Part shown: piece by piece, positions 27,157 through 36,589 of the stretch
Layout: the number at the start of each line of letters is the position of its first letter
How positions within the stretch are numbered: the first letter of the stretch is position 1
From: Photobacterium piscicola
GTDB lineage: Bacteria; Pseudomonadota; Gammaproteobacteria; Enterobacterales; Vibrionaceae
Direction of reading: 5' to 3'
Length of the DNA: 64,000 nt
NCBI RefSeq assembly: GCF_900166965.1
Contig: NZ_FUZI01000001.1
Coordinates: 248,001 to 312,000, forward strand
Notes under the pieces: generated by a model
Databases searched by the model: none
The model's input: the letters and a program-made list of their open reading frames with translations, nothing else
What the model was told of the DNA's origin: nothing
Made by a program: the position numbers and the translations under genes

Positions 27157-27885
27157 ATGGGGGCAACTAAGACAGTTCTCGTTGTTGATGATGATCAAGA
27201 GATTCGTGAATTACTTGATGAATATTTAACTAAAAACGGGTTTGAGGTTATTACTGCGGCAGAAGGCGAGGAAATGAAACGGCGTTTAGCTGCCGGTTAC
27301 CCTGATTTGATTTTACTTGACGTTATGATGCCCGGTGATGATGGTTTTACGCTGTGTCAGTATATTCGAAAAAACTCAAATGTGCCTATTATCATGCTAA
27401 CCGCAGTATCTGATGAGATGGATCAAATTATTGGTCTTGAAATTGGTGCTGATGATTATATTGCTAAACCGTTCAGTCCTCGGCAGTTATTAGCTCGAAT
27501 TAAAGCACTATTAAGGCGCATTAAACCAACAGAAAGTCAGCAACCCTTAGCCGACGCTCGATTTATTCGTTTCGCTCACTGGCGGCTTGATACCACCACG
27601 CATTGTTTATTTGATCTTGATAAAAAACAAGAGTTTGAATTAACTGGTGGTGATTATACATTATTGATGCTGTTTTTATCGCGCCCACAAGAAATACTCG
27701 ATCGTGATACAATTTCCTATGCAACGCGAGGGCGAGATACCTTACCTTCAGAGCGTGGTATTGATGTTGCTTTAAGTCGGCTACGACAACGATTAGGCGA
27801 TAAAGGCCGTACTCAGCGCTTAATCAGAACCAGTCGCGGCAATGGTTATATTTTTACTGCTGATGTGATCTACGAAGACGCATAA
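27157..27885 (+). CDS. OmpR-family response regulator
   Basis: 242-residue regulator with an N-terminal receiver (acidic pair VVDDDQE, phospho-acceptor Asp in LILLDVMMPG, Lys in IAKPFSPRQLL) and a C-terminal winged helix (about 140-240, ending RTSRGNGYIF). ATG 27157 lies nine bases after GAGGG; the upstream ATG at 27148 abuts that site. A strong terminator-like hairpin separates it from the partner kinase gene. The architecture resembles GltR-type regulators of sugar uptake, and a sugar-binding protein gene follows the kinase. Confidence 0.9.
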   Translation: MGATKTVLVVDDDQEIRELLDEYLTKNGFEVITAAEGEEMKRRLAAGYPDLILLDVMMPGDDGFTLCQYIRKNSNVPIIMLTAVSDEMDQIIGLEIGADDYIAKPFSPRQLLARIKALLRRIKPTESQQPLADARFIRFAHWRLDTTTHCLFDLDKKQEFELTGGDYTLLMLFLSRPQEILDRDTISYATRGRDTLPSERGIDVALSRLRQRLGDKGRTQRLIRTSRGNGYIFTADVIYEDA

Positions 27886-27907
27886 CATAACAATAATGAC
27901 GTTGGAT

Positions 27908-27943
27908 AAAGTGTGATCGCTTGCATAAGCATCACACTTTTTT
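27908..27943 (+). terminator. terminator-like hairpin between response regulator and kinase genes
   Basis: Stem AAAGTGTGAT (27908-27917) / ATCACACTTT (27931-27940) with an inner GCTT/AAGC extension and a T-run directly after. It lies 22 bp beyond the regulator stop and 20 bp before the kinase start, so it should attenuate kinase transcription. Confidence 0.85.
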
Positions 27944-27962
27944 ACTATATGGATAATGGTCA

Positions 27963-29414
27963 ATGAATTGGAAAGTGTTGTACCCGAAATCATTGGTTTC
28001 GAGAACATTGTGGTTAACATTATTAGCGGTATTTTTAGCGCAAGTGATTGCGACGGGAATTTGGTATAGCCAATCAAAGCAACGCGATTTAGATGGGCTG
28101 CAATCGACATCTGCAAGTATGGCAACCATGTTTGCCTCAACGGTGACTTTCTTCCAATCATTACCGATGCAATATCGGCATATTGTGTTAGATCAACTGC
28201 GTAATATGGGCGGAACCCGTTTTTTTGTTTCTTTTAATGATGAAGAAATACGGATTGATCCCATTGCTCATTCAGAACAGAAACAGATGGCTGTGTCTGT
28301 GTTTGAAAAAGTGTTGCATCAAAAATTACCACGTTTGCCAACAATCAAAGTTGATTTTTCTCGGCCTGAAACATTACATGTTCTTAAAAATGATATTTTA
28401 TTGAGTGATTTACCACGATCGTGGGTACACAACACGCTGAGTTTAGAGCCTTTAGATCCTCCTATTTTAGTGGTACAGATTGAATTAGAAAAAGATCAAT
28501 GGCTTTATATTGCTGCATTATTACCAGCCCCTTATATGAACTTAAAAGATGAAGTGATCACTCACCAGCAAATATTATTTCTGGTGTTTATCACGGGTTT
28601 ATTATTGGTGTTTACCTACATCATGGTACGACGCCAAACCAAGCCATTAAAACAATTGGCAGACGCTGCGAATGCGCTAAGTTTAGATATTTATCAACCG
28701 CCACTTAAAGAAGAAGGGGCGACAGAACTGGTGATGGCGACACAAGCATTTAATCGTATGCAGCTGCGTTTACGACGCTATATCGAAGATAGAGAACAAT
28801 TATTCTCATCAATTTCTCATGATTTAAAGACCCCCATTACTCGATTACGGCTGCGGGTTGAACTTATTGATGACGATAAAAAAATAGATAAATTTAACCA
28901 TGATCTTGATGAATTAGAGATGATGGTAAAAGGGGCATTACAATGTGTTAAAGATACAGATTTACACGAAAATATTGTCCCAATTGATTTAAATCTGCTT
29001 TTAGCCAGTATTGCTGAGCGCCATAATCACCGTGATACAAAAGTCACCTTACCAACATTGATCATAGCGCCAATCATGGGTAAAGAATTAGGGTTAAAAC
29101 GTTGCTTGAGTAATTTAATTGATAATGGTGTTAAATATGGTCATCAGGTGACGGTCGCAGCAATAGATAAGCCAGACAAGATTATTCTGACAATCACTGA
29201 TCAAGGTAAGGGTATTCCTGAATCGTCATTATCTGCAGTATTTGAACCTTATTTTCGCCTCGCGACGGATGCTGATGGGCATGGTTTAGGAATGGGGATT
29301 GCACGTAATATTATCCATGCTCATGGTGGTAAGCTGATTATCAAAAATAGTTTAACACAAGGGCTAATTGTCGTGGTGGTATTACCGCGTGTATTGCCCG
29401 TTGCATTAGCTTAA
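27963..29414 (+). CDS. sensor histidine kinase
   Basis: 483-residue membrane kinase. TM1 is about residues 15-35, a periplasmic sensor region of about 160 residues follows, TM2 is about 200-220, then HAMP, HisKA with the phospho-His in [15 protein letters not shown] near residue 285, and HATPase with N-box [12 protein letters not shown]1 DQGKGIP and G2 GHGLGMGIA. It pairs with the upstream response regulator. The downstream binding-protein gene begins 13 bp after the stop and is probably cotranscribed, suggesting the system responds to a sugar (inference). Confidence 0.92.
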   Translation: MNWKVLYPKSLVSRTLWLTLLAVFLAQVIATGIWYSQSKQRDLDGLQSTSASMATMFASTVTFFQSLPMQYRHIVLDQLRNMGGTRFFVSFNDEEIRIDPIAHSEQKQMAVSVFEKVLHQKLPRLPTIKVDFSRPETLHVLKNDILLSDLPRSWVHNTLSLEPLDPPILVVQIELEKDQWLYIAALLPAPYMNLKDEVITHQQILFLVFITGLLLVFTYIMVRRQTKPLKQLADAANALSLDIYQPPLKEEGATELVMATQAFNRMQLRLRRYIEDREQLFSSISHDLKTPITRLRLRVELIDDDKKIDKFNHDLDELEMMVKGALQCVKDTDLHENIVPIDLNLLLASIAERHNHRDTKVTLPTLIIAPIMGKELGLKRCLSNLIDNGVKYGHQVTVAAIDKPDKIILTITDQGKGIPESSLSAVFEPYFRLATDADGHGLGMGIARNIIHAHGGKLIIKNSLTQGLIVVVVLPRVLPVALA

Positions 29415-29427
29415 GGAAATAGAAAGC

Positions 29428-30684
29428 ATGAAACTAGCGTATTTGATATTAGCCGTAGCAGCATCTTGGCTGCCAGCAACATTAGCACATGCATCAGGAC
29501 AAGTTGAAGTATTGCATTGGTGGACCTCAAGCGGCGAAGCTAAATCAGTAAAAGTGCTCAAGCAAATGATGGAGCAACAACACCACAGTTGGAAAGATTT
29601 CGCGGTTGCTGGTGGCGGTGGTGAAAGTGCAATGACCGTGTTAAAAATGCGAGCAGTGTCGGGGAACCCACCTACTGCGGCACAATTAAAAGGTCATGAT
29701 ATTCAAGAATGGGGACGGTTAGGTTTTCTTACCTCATTAGATGATGTTGCTCAGCAAGAACATTGGGATAAAGTGCTTCCACCCGTTGTAGCAAATATCA
29801 TGAAATATAATAATCATTATGTGGCTGTTCCTATTAATGTCCATCGTGTTAATTGGTTGTGGGTTAATCCTAAAGTATTTAAAGCCGCAGGTGCTGCTGT
29901 ACCAACAACCTTAGCTGAGTTTTTTGTGGCAGCAGATAAAATTAAAGCTGCCGGGTTTATTGCGTTAGCGCACGGTGGTCAACCTTGGCAAGATGCCACT
30001 TTATTTGAAAGCATTGCATTAGCAGTATTAGGGTCAGTGGATTACCGTAAAGCCTTTGTTGATCTAGATATGGCGGTTATCAACAGCAAGAAAATGGTAG
30101 AAGTCTTTCAACAGTTTAAACGGATGAAGGCTTATATTGATCCTCAAGCAAGTGGACGTCATTGGAACTCTGCCACCGAAATGGTCATTAATGGTCAAGC
30201 AGCGATGCAGTTTATGGGAGACTGGGCTAAAGGAGAATTTGCACAAGTAGGCGACGTTCCCGGTAAAGATTATTTATGTGTACCAGCACCGGGTACGCAG
30301 CACCAGTTTACATTTAACATTGATAGTTTGGCTTTTTTTAAATTAAAAGGAACCGAAGCTGACAATATTGCGCAGCATGATTTGGCTAAAACCTTATTAA
30401 CTCCGTCTTTTCAAAATGTATTTAATCTTAATAAAGGGTCGATTCCGGTTCGATTAGACATGGATATGTCAGCGTTTGATCAATGTGCATTAGATTCGAT
30501 GCAAGCTTTTAAACAAGCGTCATTATCTGGGGATTTAGTACCCAGTTTTTCTCAAAATTTAGCGACAACAGCCGATGTACAATCCGCTATTGTTGATGTT
30601 GTGAGCGAGTTTTTTGATCAAACAAATCCTAATCCAAAATTAGCGCCATCACGACTTGCGCGAGCAATAAAATCAGCGATATAG
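29428..30684 (+). CDS. ABC-type sugar-binding protein without permease genes
   Basis: 418-residue periplasmic solute-binding protein of the family-1 sugar type. The signal peptide ends near residue 22 (ATLAHA). The mature start [15 protein letters not shown] and the GDWAKGEF region match binding proteins of glucose/mannose importers such as GtsA. In Pseudomonas such a gene is followed by permease and ATPase genes; here an esterase gene follows and no transporter subunits are present. Cotranscription with the kinase makes a ligand-presenting role for the sensor attractive, but a transporter elsewhere is equally possible. Confidence 0.85.
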   Translation: MKLAYLILAVAASWLPATLAHASGQVEVLHWWTSSGEAKSVKVLKQMMEQQHHSWKDFAVAGGGGESAMTVLKMRAVSGNPPTAAQLKGHDIQEWGRLGFLTSLDDVAQQEHWDKVLPPVVANIMKYNNHYVAVPINVHRVNWLWVNPKVFKAAGAAVPTTLAEFFVAADKIKAAGFIALAHGGQPWQDATLFESIALAVLGSVDYRKAFVDLDMAVINSKKMVEVFQQFKRMKAYIDPQASGRHWNSATEMVINGQAAMQFMGDWAKGEFAQVGDVPGKDYLCVPAPGTQHQFTFNIDSLAFFKLKGTEADNIAQHDLAKTLLTPSFQNVFNLNKGSIPVRLDMDMSAFDQCALDSMQAFKQASLSGDLVPSFSQNLATTADVQSAIVDVVSEFFDQTNPNPKLAPSRLARAIKSAI

Positions 30685-30712
30685 TGACAACGGTTTATAT
30701 AAGGATAAGAAT

Positions 30713-31378
30713 ATGAATATAACCTATTTACCTTGTGTTGAAGTAGAACCTACCGTTGAGGCGACAGCAAGTGTTATCTGGTTGCATGGTTTAGGCTCTA
30801 ATGGCCATGATTTTGAAGCATTGTTACCAGAGTTACAGTTACCTACTGATATGCCAATACGTTTCATTTTTCCTCATGCAGCTTCTATCCCTGTTACCAT
30901 TAATGGTGGCGCTGTAATGCCTGCATGGTATGACATTATCTCATTGGATGTAGCTCGCAAACTCAACATAGATCAACTCATTGATTCTGCACAAGGTGTG
31001 ATGAATTTAATTGATCGAGAGATCAATCGCGGCATTGCCTCTGAGCGAATTATTTTGGCTGGGTTCTCTCAAGGTGGCGCTGTGGTCTATCATGCTGCTC
31101 TAAGCTATTCTAAACCGTTAGCAGGGTTACTAGCGTTATCAACGTATTTTCCAACAGCGAATATTATTCAATACAGTGAGTCAAACCGCCAGCTTCCGAT
31201 CGAGATCATGCATGGTCGTTATGATCCTGTCGTGGTACCCAAACTTGGAGAAATGGCGCGTGATGATCTGATTGCTGCCGGTTATCAACCGCAATGGCGA
31301 ACATATTCAATGGAACATCAAGTATGTATGCCTCAAATTAAAGATATTGCGCAATGGATTCGCGCACGTTTAGGGTAG
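30713..31378 (+). CDS. carboxylesterase/phospholipase-family alpha/beta hydrolase
   Basis: 221-residue cytosolic hydrolase of the acyl-protein-thioesterase-like carboxylesterase family. The start VIWLHGLGSNGHDF is the oxyanion region, the nucleophile is in GFSQGGAV, the Asp in HGRYDPVV and the His in SMEHQVC. Substrates for relatives include short-chain esters and lysophospholipids. It follows the sugar-binding protein gene by 28 bp with AAGGATAAG upstream, so it may be the last gene of that transcript. Confidence 0.87.
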   Translation: MNITYLPCVEVEPTVEATASVIWLHGLGSNGHDFEALLPELQLPTDMPIRFIFPHAASIPVTINGGAVMPAWYDIISLDVARKLNIDQLIDSAQGVMNLIDREINRGIASERIILAGFSQGGAVVYHAALSYSKPLAGLLALSTYFPTANIIQYSESNRQLPIEIMHGRYDPVVVPKLGEMARDDLIAAGYQPQWRTYSMEHQVCMPQIKDIAQWIRARLG

Positions 31379-31387
31379 AAAATGGAT

Positions 31388-31415
31388 GGCGGATGAGACC
31401 TATTTATCCGCCTTT
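31388..31415 (+). terminator. hairpin at the start of the polysaccharide locus
   Basis: GGCGGAT (31388-31394) / ATCCGCC (31406-31412) followed by TTTA. It serves the esterase transcript and overlaps the 3' end of the convergent flippase gene. Confidence 0.65.
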
Positions 31416-32662
31416 AATTGGCACTGGAATTACAGTTATTTTATAAACATTTAACCATGTTAATAAAAATTGAATGCATTTAGATAAACAAAAAGATAGT
31501 GCCGCACCAGTTATTCCCCAAAAGTATGATAATAAAGAAATTAATAATAAGTGAATGATACCTGATGAAATGGTTATTGTTGAAATTAACAGCGTCCTTT
31601 TGTCGTAAAATAAATAGTTATTGATCATCAAATACATGCCGCCAAATATTTGTCCAAGAAAAATAAGGCCTACAATATTATTATTGATAATATAATTTTG
31701 ACCTGCGATGAACGTAATTAATGCAGAACCATGAAAAAAGAAAAACAGTGATATTACGAGTAAAAAAATAAAATAAATATAGGTTAAAACCCATAGTTTA
31801 TTTTTAGTGATTTTATTGTTTTCATTTAATTTTTCAAATAGCCATGGGTAATAACTTTTGTTGATAGCGTCAAATACAAAAATAAAAACAGTGCTAATTT
31901 GAAATACAACAAGATATGATGAAATAGTAGTGAGACCAATAATGCCACTAATAATGAATTTATCAGCACCGGCTAAAATAAAGATTCCGACAGAATGGGG
32001 AACTAATGGCAAACCTACTTTTAAAATATCTTTTATGATGGCAATTGATACGTGAGAGAAAATGAGCCAATTATTTTTGATAATAATAAAAATTGAACAC
32101 AAAAAAAAACCGCAGAAATAGTCAGTAAGGCGTAGATTCTTGCATCTATTTTATCGTGTAAGGCATATAGCAGCATTAATGTAAATAATGAGGAAAGTAT
32201 AATGTAGCAGGAGTTATAGAGTGAATATTGATACGCTTGCTTTCTCATTTGCCACTGCCATAAACAAAATTGAATAAAGGTTTGTGCTATAGCAATGATC
32301 ATCGCATATGGAATCCATAATTGTGGCAGTGATAATAATTCAGATAAAAATGATAAATGTGTAAATAATAGTAAGGTAAAAAGTAAAATAGAAAAAATAA
32401 GTATTATGATGCAACCACTATTATAGTGTTGAATATCTTTATGTGTGGTTTCTTGGTCAAAATATTTTATATTTGAAGCTTGAAAAACATTGAGGTGTAT
32501 AAATGATAATAAACCAAAAATTAAGGTTTGGAATAATACAATCTGACTATATTCTTCGGCAGAAAGAAAGCGAGTTAAAAAGGGTAATAGAAACAGTAAT
32601 GATAAACCATTTAAAATATTGGATATTAAATAAGCTGATGATTTTTTTAAAAAAGACGTCAT
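31404..32662 (-). pseudogene. wzx: Wzx-type polysaccharide flippase, frame interrupted at a T9 tract
   Basis: Two overlapping frames make one multi-pass membrane protein of about 419 residues, the usual length of a Wzx flippase. Part 1 (from 32662, MTSFLKKSSAYLISNILNGL, stop at 32033) has the N-terminal family pattern LPFLTRFLSAEEYSQI. Part 2 (to 31404) continues with VGLPLVPHSVGIFILAGADKFI, a central Wzx signature, and lacks its own ribosome site; its apparent start is a TTG. The switch falls at nine T residues on the coding strand (32109-32101). One added T would join the frames. Options are a decayed gene, phase variation by slippage, transcriptional slippage or a sequencing error. I call it a pseudogene only in the formal sense. 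Confidence 0.75.
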
Positions 32663-32744
32663 AGAATATCCTATTCTTATATGATTCTTGTTTTTACAAT
32701 ACTAATATTAAGCAATATTAATACCAACAAAAGTATTATTTTAT

Positions 32745-33608
32745 TTATTTTTTAAATTTGAAAAAAGCCAGTTTTATTCGATACCATAGCTGTCGTAAGG
32801 ATGCGAATTTGTATCGACCTCGTGTCGTTATTTTCATTTTTGAACCGGTTATTTTTGCAAATTGCGATCTAAATTGTTTTTCCCATTGCTCGCCATATCT
32901 TTTTGCAAAGCATTTTTCCATCTCTACTTGTGCTTGGCAGCGATATTCATACGCTGATTCATCCGCAAGATTTAATTTATGTACTTGATTTGTCTTCCAA
33001 TGTACCCATAGATCACGTGATATAACAGCCGTTAATCCATTATTTAACGCTATGTGTTGAAGCTCAATATCGATACCGTGTCCCCTTTTTAAGTCAGTGT
33101 TGAAATAAGCGGCATGTTTTTTGTAACAGATAGATAAAAGCTGGTGCGAAACTAGCGTCATAATCGGTTGGGCTGAATAGGTCGAACGATAGGGGATGTT
33201 GTGTTGAGTAAGATCATGGTGGGACTGTTCAGGACTGATTGTTTCTGTCTCTCCACCTTTTAGAGACGCCATAACAACGCCAAATGATGCTGATAGTTCA
33301 TCAATCGTCTGATGACAGATATCAAGATAGTTAATGGTGGGATCAAGTTTTGCACTGGTTGTTATCAATAAATAGTAATCAGAAGGACGATAAGTCATAA
33401 GAAATTTGAGGGTTACATTTGCTTGCCCAGAAAAACGAACATTAAACGGCAATGCTAAATTGGTTGAAAGTGCTGGCGGTGCTTTATCTGAACCATTATC
33501 AACAACAATAATGTGATCTGGAGAAAAATTGTTCTTAATTAGACAGTCGTACGTCTCATCCGTTTGCTTTGGAAGATTATAGTTAAATATAACACATTGT
33601 ATTTTCAT
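32745..33608 (-). CDS. glycosyltransferase, GT2-like
   Basis: 287-residue protein with the start of a GT-A family 2 fold: IQCVIFNYNLPKQTDETYDC, then HIIVVDNGSD, the nucleotide-sugar pocket. The expected DxD is not obvious in the middle region. The C terminus is basic (KITTRGRYKFASLRQLWYRI), suggesting membrane association. It belongs to the polysaccharide locus and lies upstream of the broken flippase on the same strand. Its start is only 24 bp from the divergent fusion gene. Confidence 0.7.
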   Translation of the reverse strand: MKIQCVIFNYNLPKQTDETYDCLIKNNFSPDHIIVVDNGSDKAPPALSTNLALPFNVRFSGQANVTLKFLMTYRPSDYYLLITTSAKLDPTINYLDICHQTIDELSASFGVVMASLKGGETETISPEQSHHDLTQHNIPYRSTYSAQPIMTLVSHQLLSICYKKHAAYFNTDLKRGHGIDIELQHIALNNGLTAVISRDLWVHWKTNQVHKLNLADESAYEYRCQAQVEMEKCFAKRYGEQWEKQFRSQFAKITGSKMKITTRGRYKFASLRQLWYRIKLAFFKFKK

Positions 33609-33632
33609 TAATTATTATCCATAGGTTGCGTT

Positions 33633-35423
33633 ATGAATAGAGTGATGAGTAAAGTAATGATTGTAGATGTATCCTTACTCGATCGTTTAATTGCATTGTT
33701 ATACAGTGTAGTAAGTTTTCCAGTATGGGCTTGTTATGCCGTTCAAAACTATAGCTTATGTGGACGAGTAGTGAGTCGGTATGAGTATTGTTGCGGTTTT
33801 GATTATCGTTTTTATCAAACTAGCCGATTAGCGAGATTATTGGCTGTTGTAAAGGGAGAATTACATCTCATTGGCTTTTCACCGAAAATTGCTTATAGCA
33901 GTGATAACCAGTATGTTGGTGCTTTTTCTGCGCGAGATATTCATGAAAATTTAGGCATTACGCCACCAGAATATCATCATTTAAGTGATGATATGGAATT
34001 GAAGATGTATTGGTGGAAAAAGATGATATATCCGCTGTTATATGCTTATTCTTTATTATTCAAAGTGACACACAAACCCATTAATCAGAGAATAAAATGG
34101 TTTGGTATTGAGGTCTTTAATGGCCAACAAAGTATAGCATTAAACATCATTAAACAATTGATTATCGCAATACCTAAAAAAACACCAAGCCTAATTGGTT
34201 ATGTTAATGCTGATTGTTTAAATAAGTTAAAGGATAGCCGTCGGTACCGTAAAAACTTAGCTAAATTTAATTTAGTACTGCCCGATGGCGTTGGACTTAA
34301 ATGGGCGTTAAAACTGAAAGGTATATTGCCGGGTGATAATATTAATGGCACCGATTTTAGCCCTAAAATTTTAGAGTTAGCAGCACAAGAGAATTGGTCT
34401 GTATTTTTCCTTGGTGGCGAGGAAGATATTTCAAAAAATGCGCTCGCTAAATTTAAGACTATGTATCCTAATTTAAATGTTGCGGGTAGTCATCATGGTT
34501 TTTTTAATGATGATAAGTTGGTTATTGATTATATAAATGAATCAAAAGCTCAGATCTTATTTGTTGGATTTGGTTCTCCTATACAAGAGCAATGGGTTGC
34601 TGACAATTATAAATATTTAACAGTTAATCTCGTTATTTGTGTGGGTGGGATGTTTGATTTTTATGCGGGAAAAGTACAAAGAGCGCCTTTACTGGTAAGG
34701 CAGATTGGGTGTGAATGGCTATACCGACTATATCAAGAGCCTAAGCGGTTATGGAATCGCTATATCGTTGGCAATGCAAATTTTATATTTTGGAATATTT
34801 CACATGCATTAGATATTAGAATGTTTTTTTTGAATTTCTTTTCGCGAACTCTTGATATAATTATTTCTTCTATTGCATTAATAATGTGGGCGCCATTTCA
34901 TATTATTTTATGTGGTTTGTTATTTATTACAGAACGAAAAAACCCAATATTTAAACAAGTAAGAGTTGGGAAAAATGGTCAACGGTTCATTATGTATAAA
35001 TATACAACAATGGACAGTGATATTATTTTAGAAGAAGAGGAATTTAAACAATATGTGAGTGATGGAATCAGATATAAAAATAAATCAGACCCAAGAATAA
35101 CAAGATTTGGATTTTGGTTAAGAAAGTTTTCTGTTGATGAAATTCCTCAATTTCTCAATGTATTAAAAGGTGATATGAAGTTGGTTGGTCCACGACCAGC
35201 TTTAGAGGATGAAGTTGATAAATATACCCAAGTGCATAAATTACGCTTACTTATTAAACCAGGAATGACTGGGTTATGGCAAATTTCAGGTCGTTCTGAA
35301 TTATCATGTAAAAAGCAATTTGAGCTAGATTTAAATTATGTAATGACGAGATCAATAGTGTTAGATCTTACTATTTTAATTAAAACTATTCCTGCTGTTT
35401 TTAGTGCGAAAGGAGCAATGTAA
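33633..35423 (+). CDS. fusion: degenerate sugar-transferase, WecG/TagA/CpsF transferase, active polyprenyl-P sugar-transferase
   Basis: 596 residues in three parts. Residues about 1-150 look like a decayed bacterial sugar-transferase: LARLLAVVKGELHLIGFSPK mirrors the family DELPQ...VLKGD..LVGPRP block but lacks the Asp-Glu. About 165-385 is a WecG/TagA/CpsF glycosyltransferase (LPDGVGLKWALKLKG, GTDF, FLGGEEDISKNALAKF, FVGFGSPIQEQWV). About 400-596 is an intact initiating transferase of the WcaJ/PglC type (TLDIIISSIALI, SVDEIPQFLNVLKGDMKLVG, IKPGMTGLWQISGRS). The protein could therefore start the lipid-linked repeat and add the second sugar. The stop overlaps the next start (TAATG). Several in-frame ATGs lie near the start, so it may be up to nine residues shorter. 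Confidence 0.85.
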   Translation: MNRVMSKVMIVDVSLLDRLIALLYSVVSFPVWACYAVQNYSLCGRVVSRYEYCCGFDYRFYQTSRLARLLAVVKGELHLIGFSPKIAYSSDNQYVGAFSARDIHENLGITPPEYHHLSDDMELKMYWWKKMIYPLLYAYSLLFKVTHKPINQRIKWFGIEVFNGQQSIALNIIKQLIIAIPKKTPSLIGYVNADCLNKLKDSRRYRKNLAKFNLVLPDGVGLKWALKLKGILPGDNINGTDFSPKILELAAQENWSVFFLGGEEDISKNALAKFKTMYPNLNVAGSHHGFFNDDKLVIDYINESKAQILFVGFGSPIQEQWVADNYKYLTVNLVICVGGMFDFYAGKVQRAPLLVRQIGCEWLYRLYQEPKRLWNRYIVGNANFIFWNISHALDIRMFFLNFFSRTLDIIISSIALIMWAPFHIILCGLLFITERKNPIFKQVRVGKNGQRFIMYKYTTMDSDIILEEEEFKQYVSDGIRYKNKSDPRITRFGFWLRKFSVDEIPQFLNVLKGDMKLVGPRPALEDEVDKYTQVHKLRLLIKPGMTGLWQISGRSELSCKKQFELDLNYVMTRSIVLDLTILIKTIPAVFSAKGAM

Positions 35424-36589
35424 TGTATGCTCTTACTATTTTGTTAATTATTGGAATGTTATTAGGTTGTGCAAATGAGCGCACAATTAATAGTTATAGT
35501 TCTACTAAATGTTTAAATTATTGTAATGAAAATTGCAATTATCATGCAGACCAAAAATATACAAATAGTAATATCTCTGGAAATATTAACAATAATATAG
35601 ATCGAATTTTGAATAAAAATGAAATATTATCAGCTGGTGATGTGTTAAATATTAATATTTTGAATAATATTACATTATCTAAAGATTATATAATTAAATC
35701 AAATGGCAATATATATCTACCTTGGATTGCTCCGATACAGGCTGAAGGGTTATCTATTGATGAACTAAATGAAAAAATACTAACTTCTTATATTGCTAAT
35801 GATATTTTCAAAAAGGACAGTTTTTATCCTATTATCACTGTTATAAAATATGCTCCTATTTCAATAAAAGTTAATGGAGAGGTGTTTAAACCAGGATTTA
35901 TAATTATTAATAAAAATGATCCTATACTTAATCATTATAAGGATTTAGGTATTTCTCATACAGAGGATAAGATGCTTACTTTAGCGATTAAACTAGCAGG
36001 AGGAATAAAACCGACGGCGGATATAACAAATGTTAGATTAGTTCGTGGTGGGGTAAGTTATATAATTGATCTTAATGGTGTTTTAAGTGATGGTGGTTTT
36101 AAAGATATTCCATTGGCAAATGGTGATGAAATTTATATTGGATCTTCATTATGTGTTGATGCTGATTTAATTCGAGTTTCAAAGATAACCCCAATTGGTA
36201 TTAAGCTATTCTTATCTAATACAACAATTCCCGCAGAAAATAATAATTTAAGTAATATTAATCGTGATACGAGAGAGATGCCTTATGGATCTCGGCTTAT
36301 GGATGCAGTATTTAATGCCAATTGTATGGGCGGAACGGAATCAACAAATAGTGGTCGAGGGGTTTTATTAATAACATCCTTAAATAATGACGATAATCTA
36401 GTGGCATTAAAAATTGGGACATATGATTTAGTTAAGCATAGGAATAATCCCCATTATAATCCTTATTTAATGAATGGCGACAAAATAGCTTGTTATGATT
36501 CAGGAATGACGAATTACTTGGCGATTGTTAAGTCATTAACTGAAACATTATTACCAATCACTCTTCTACATGGATTAATAGGATGGTAA
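35423..36589 (+). CDS. polysaccharide export lipoprotein (Wza-like)
   Basis: 388-residue outer-membrane exporter. Lipobox LLGC (Cys16) follows a short signal peptide. The export domain starts near residue 70 (LSAGDVLNINILNNITL), then SLBB-like segments (IKVNGEVFKPGFI and LAGGIKPTADITNVRLVRGG). The length matches Wza. The linker after the Cys is very Asn/Ser-rich, and the coding sequence is strongly AT-rich compared with neighbouring core genes, a sign of transfer or relaxed selection. It overlaps the fusion gene by one base and the Wzz-like gene by seven. Confidence 0.85.
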   Translation: MYALTILLIIGMLLGCANERTINSYSSTKCLNYCNENCNYHADQKYTNSNISGNINNNIDRILNKNEILSAGDVLNINILNNITLSKDYIIKSNGNIYLPWIAPIQAEGLSIDELNEKILTSYIANDIFKKDSFYPIITVIKYAPISIKVNGEVFKPGFIIINKNDPILNHYKDLGISHTEDKMLTLAIKLAGGIKPTADITNVRLVRGGVSYIIDLNGVLSDGGFKDIPLANGDEIYIGSSLCVDADLIRVSKITPIGIKLFLSNTTIPAENNNLSNINRDTREMPYGSRLMDAVFNANCMGGTESTNSGRGVLLITSLNNDDNLVALKIGTYDLVKHRNNPHYNPYLMNGDKIACYDSGMTNYLAIVKSLTETLLPITLLHGLIGW

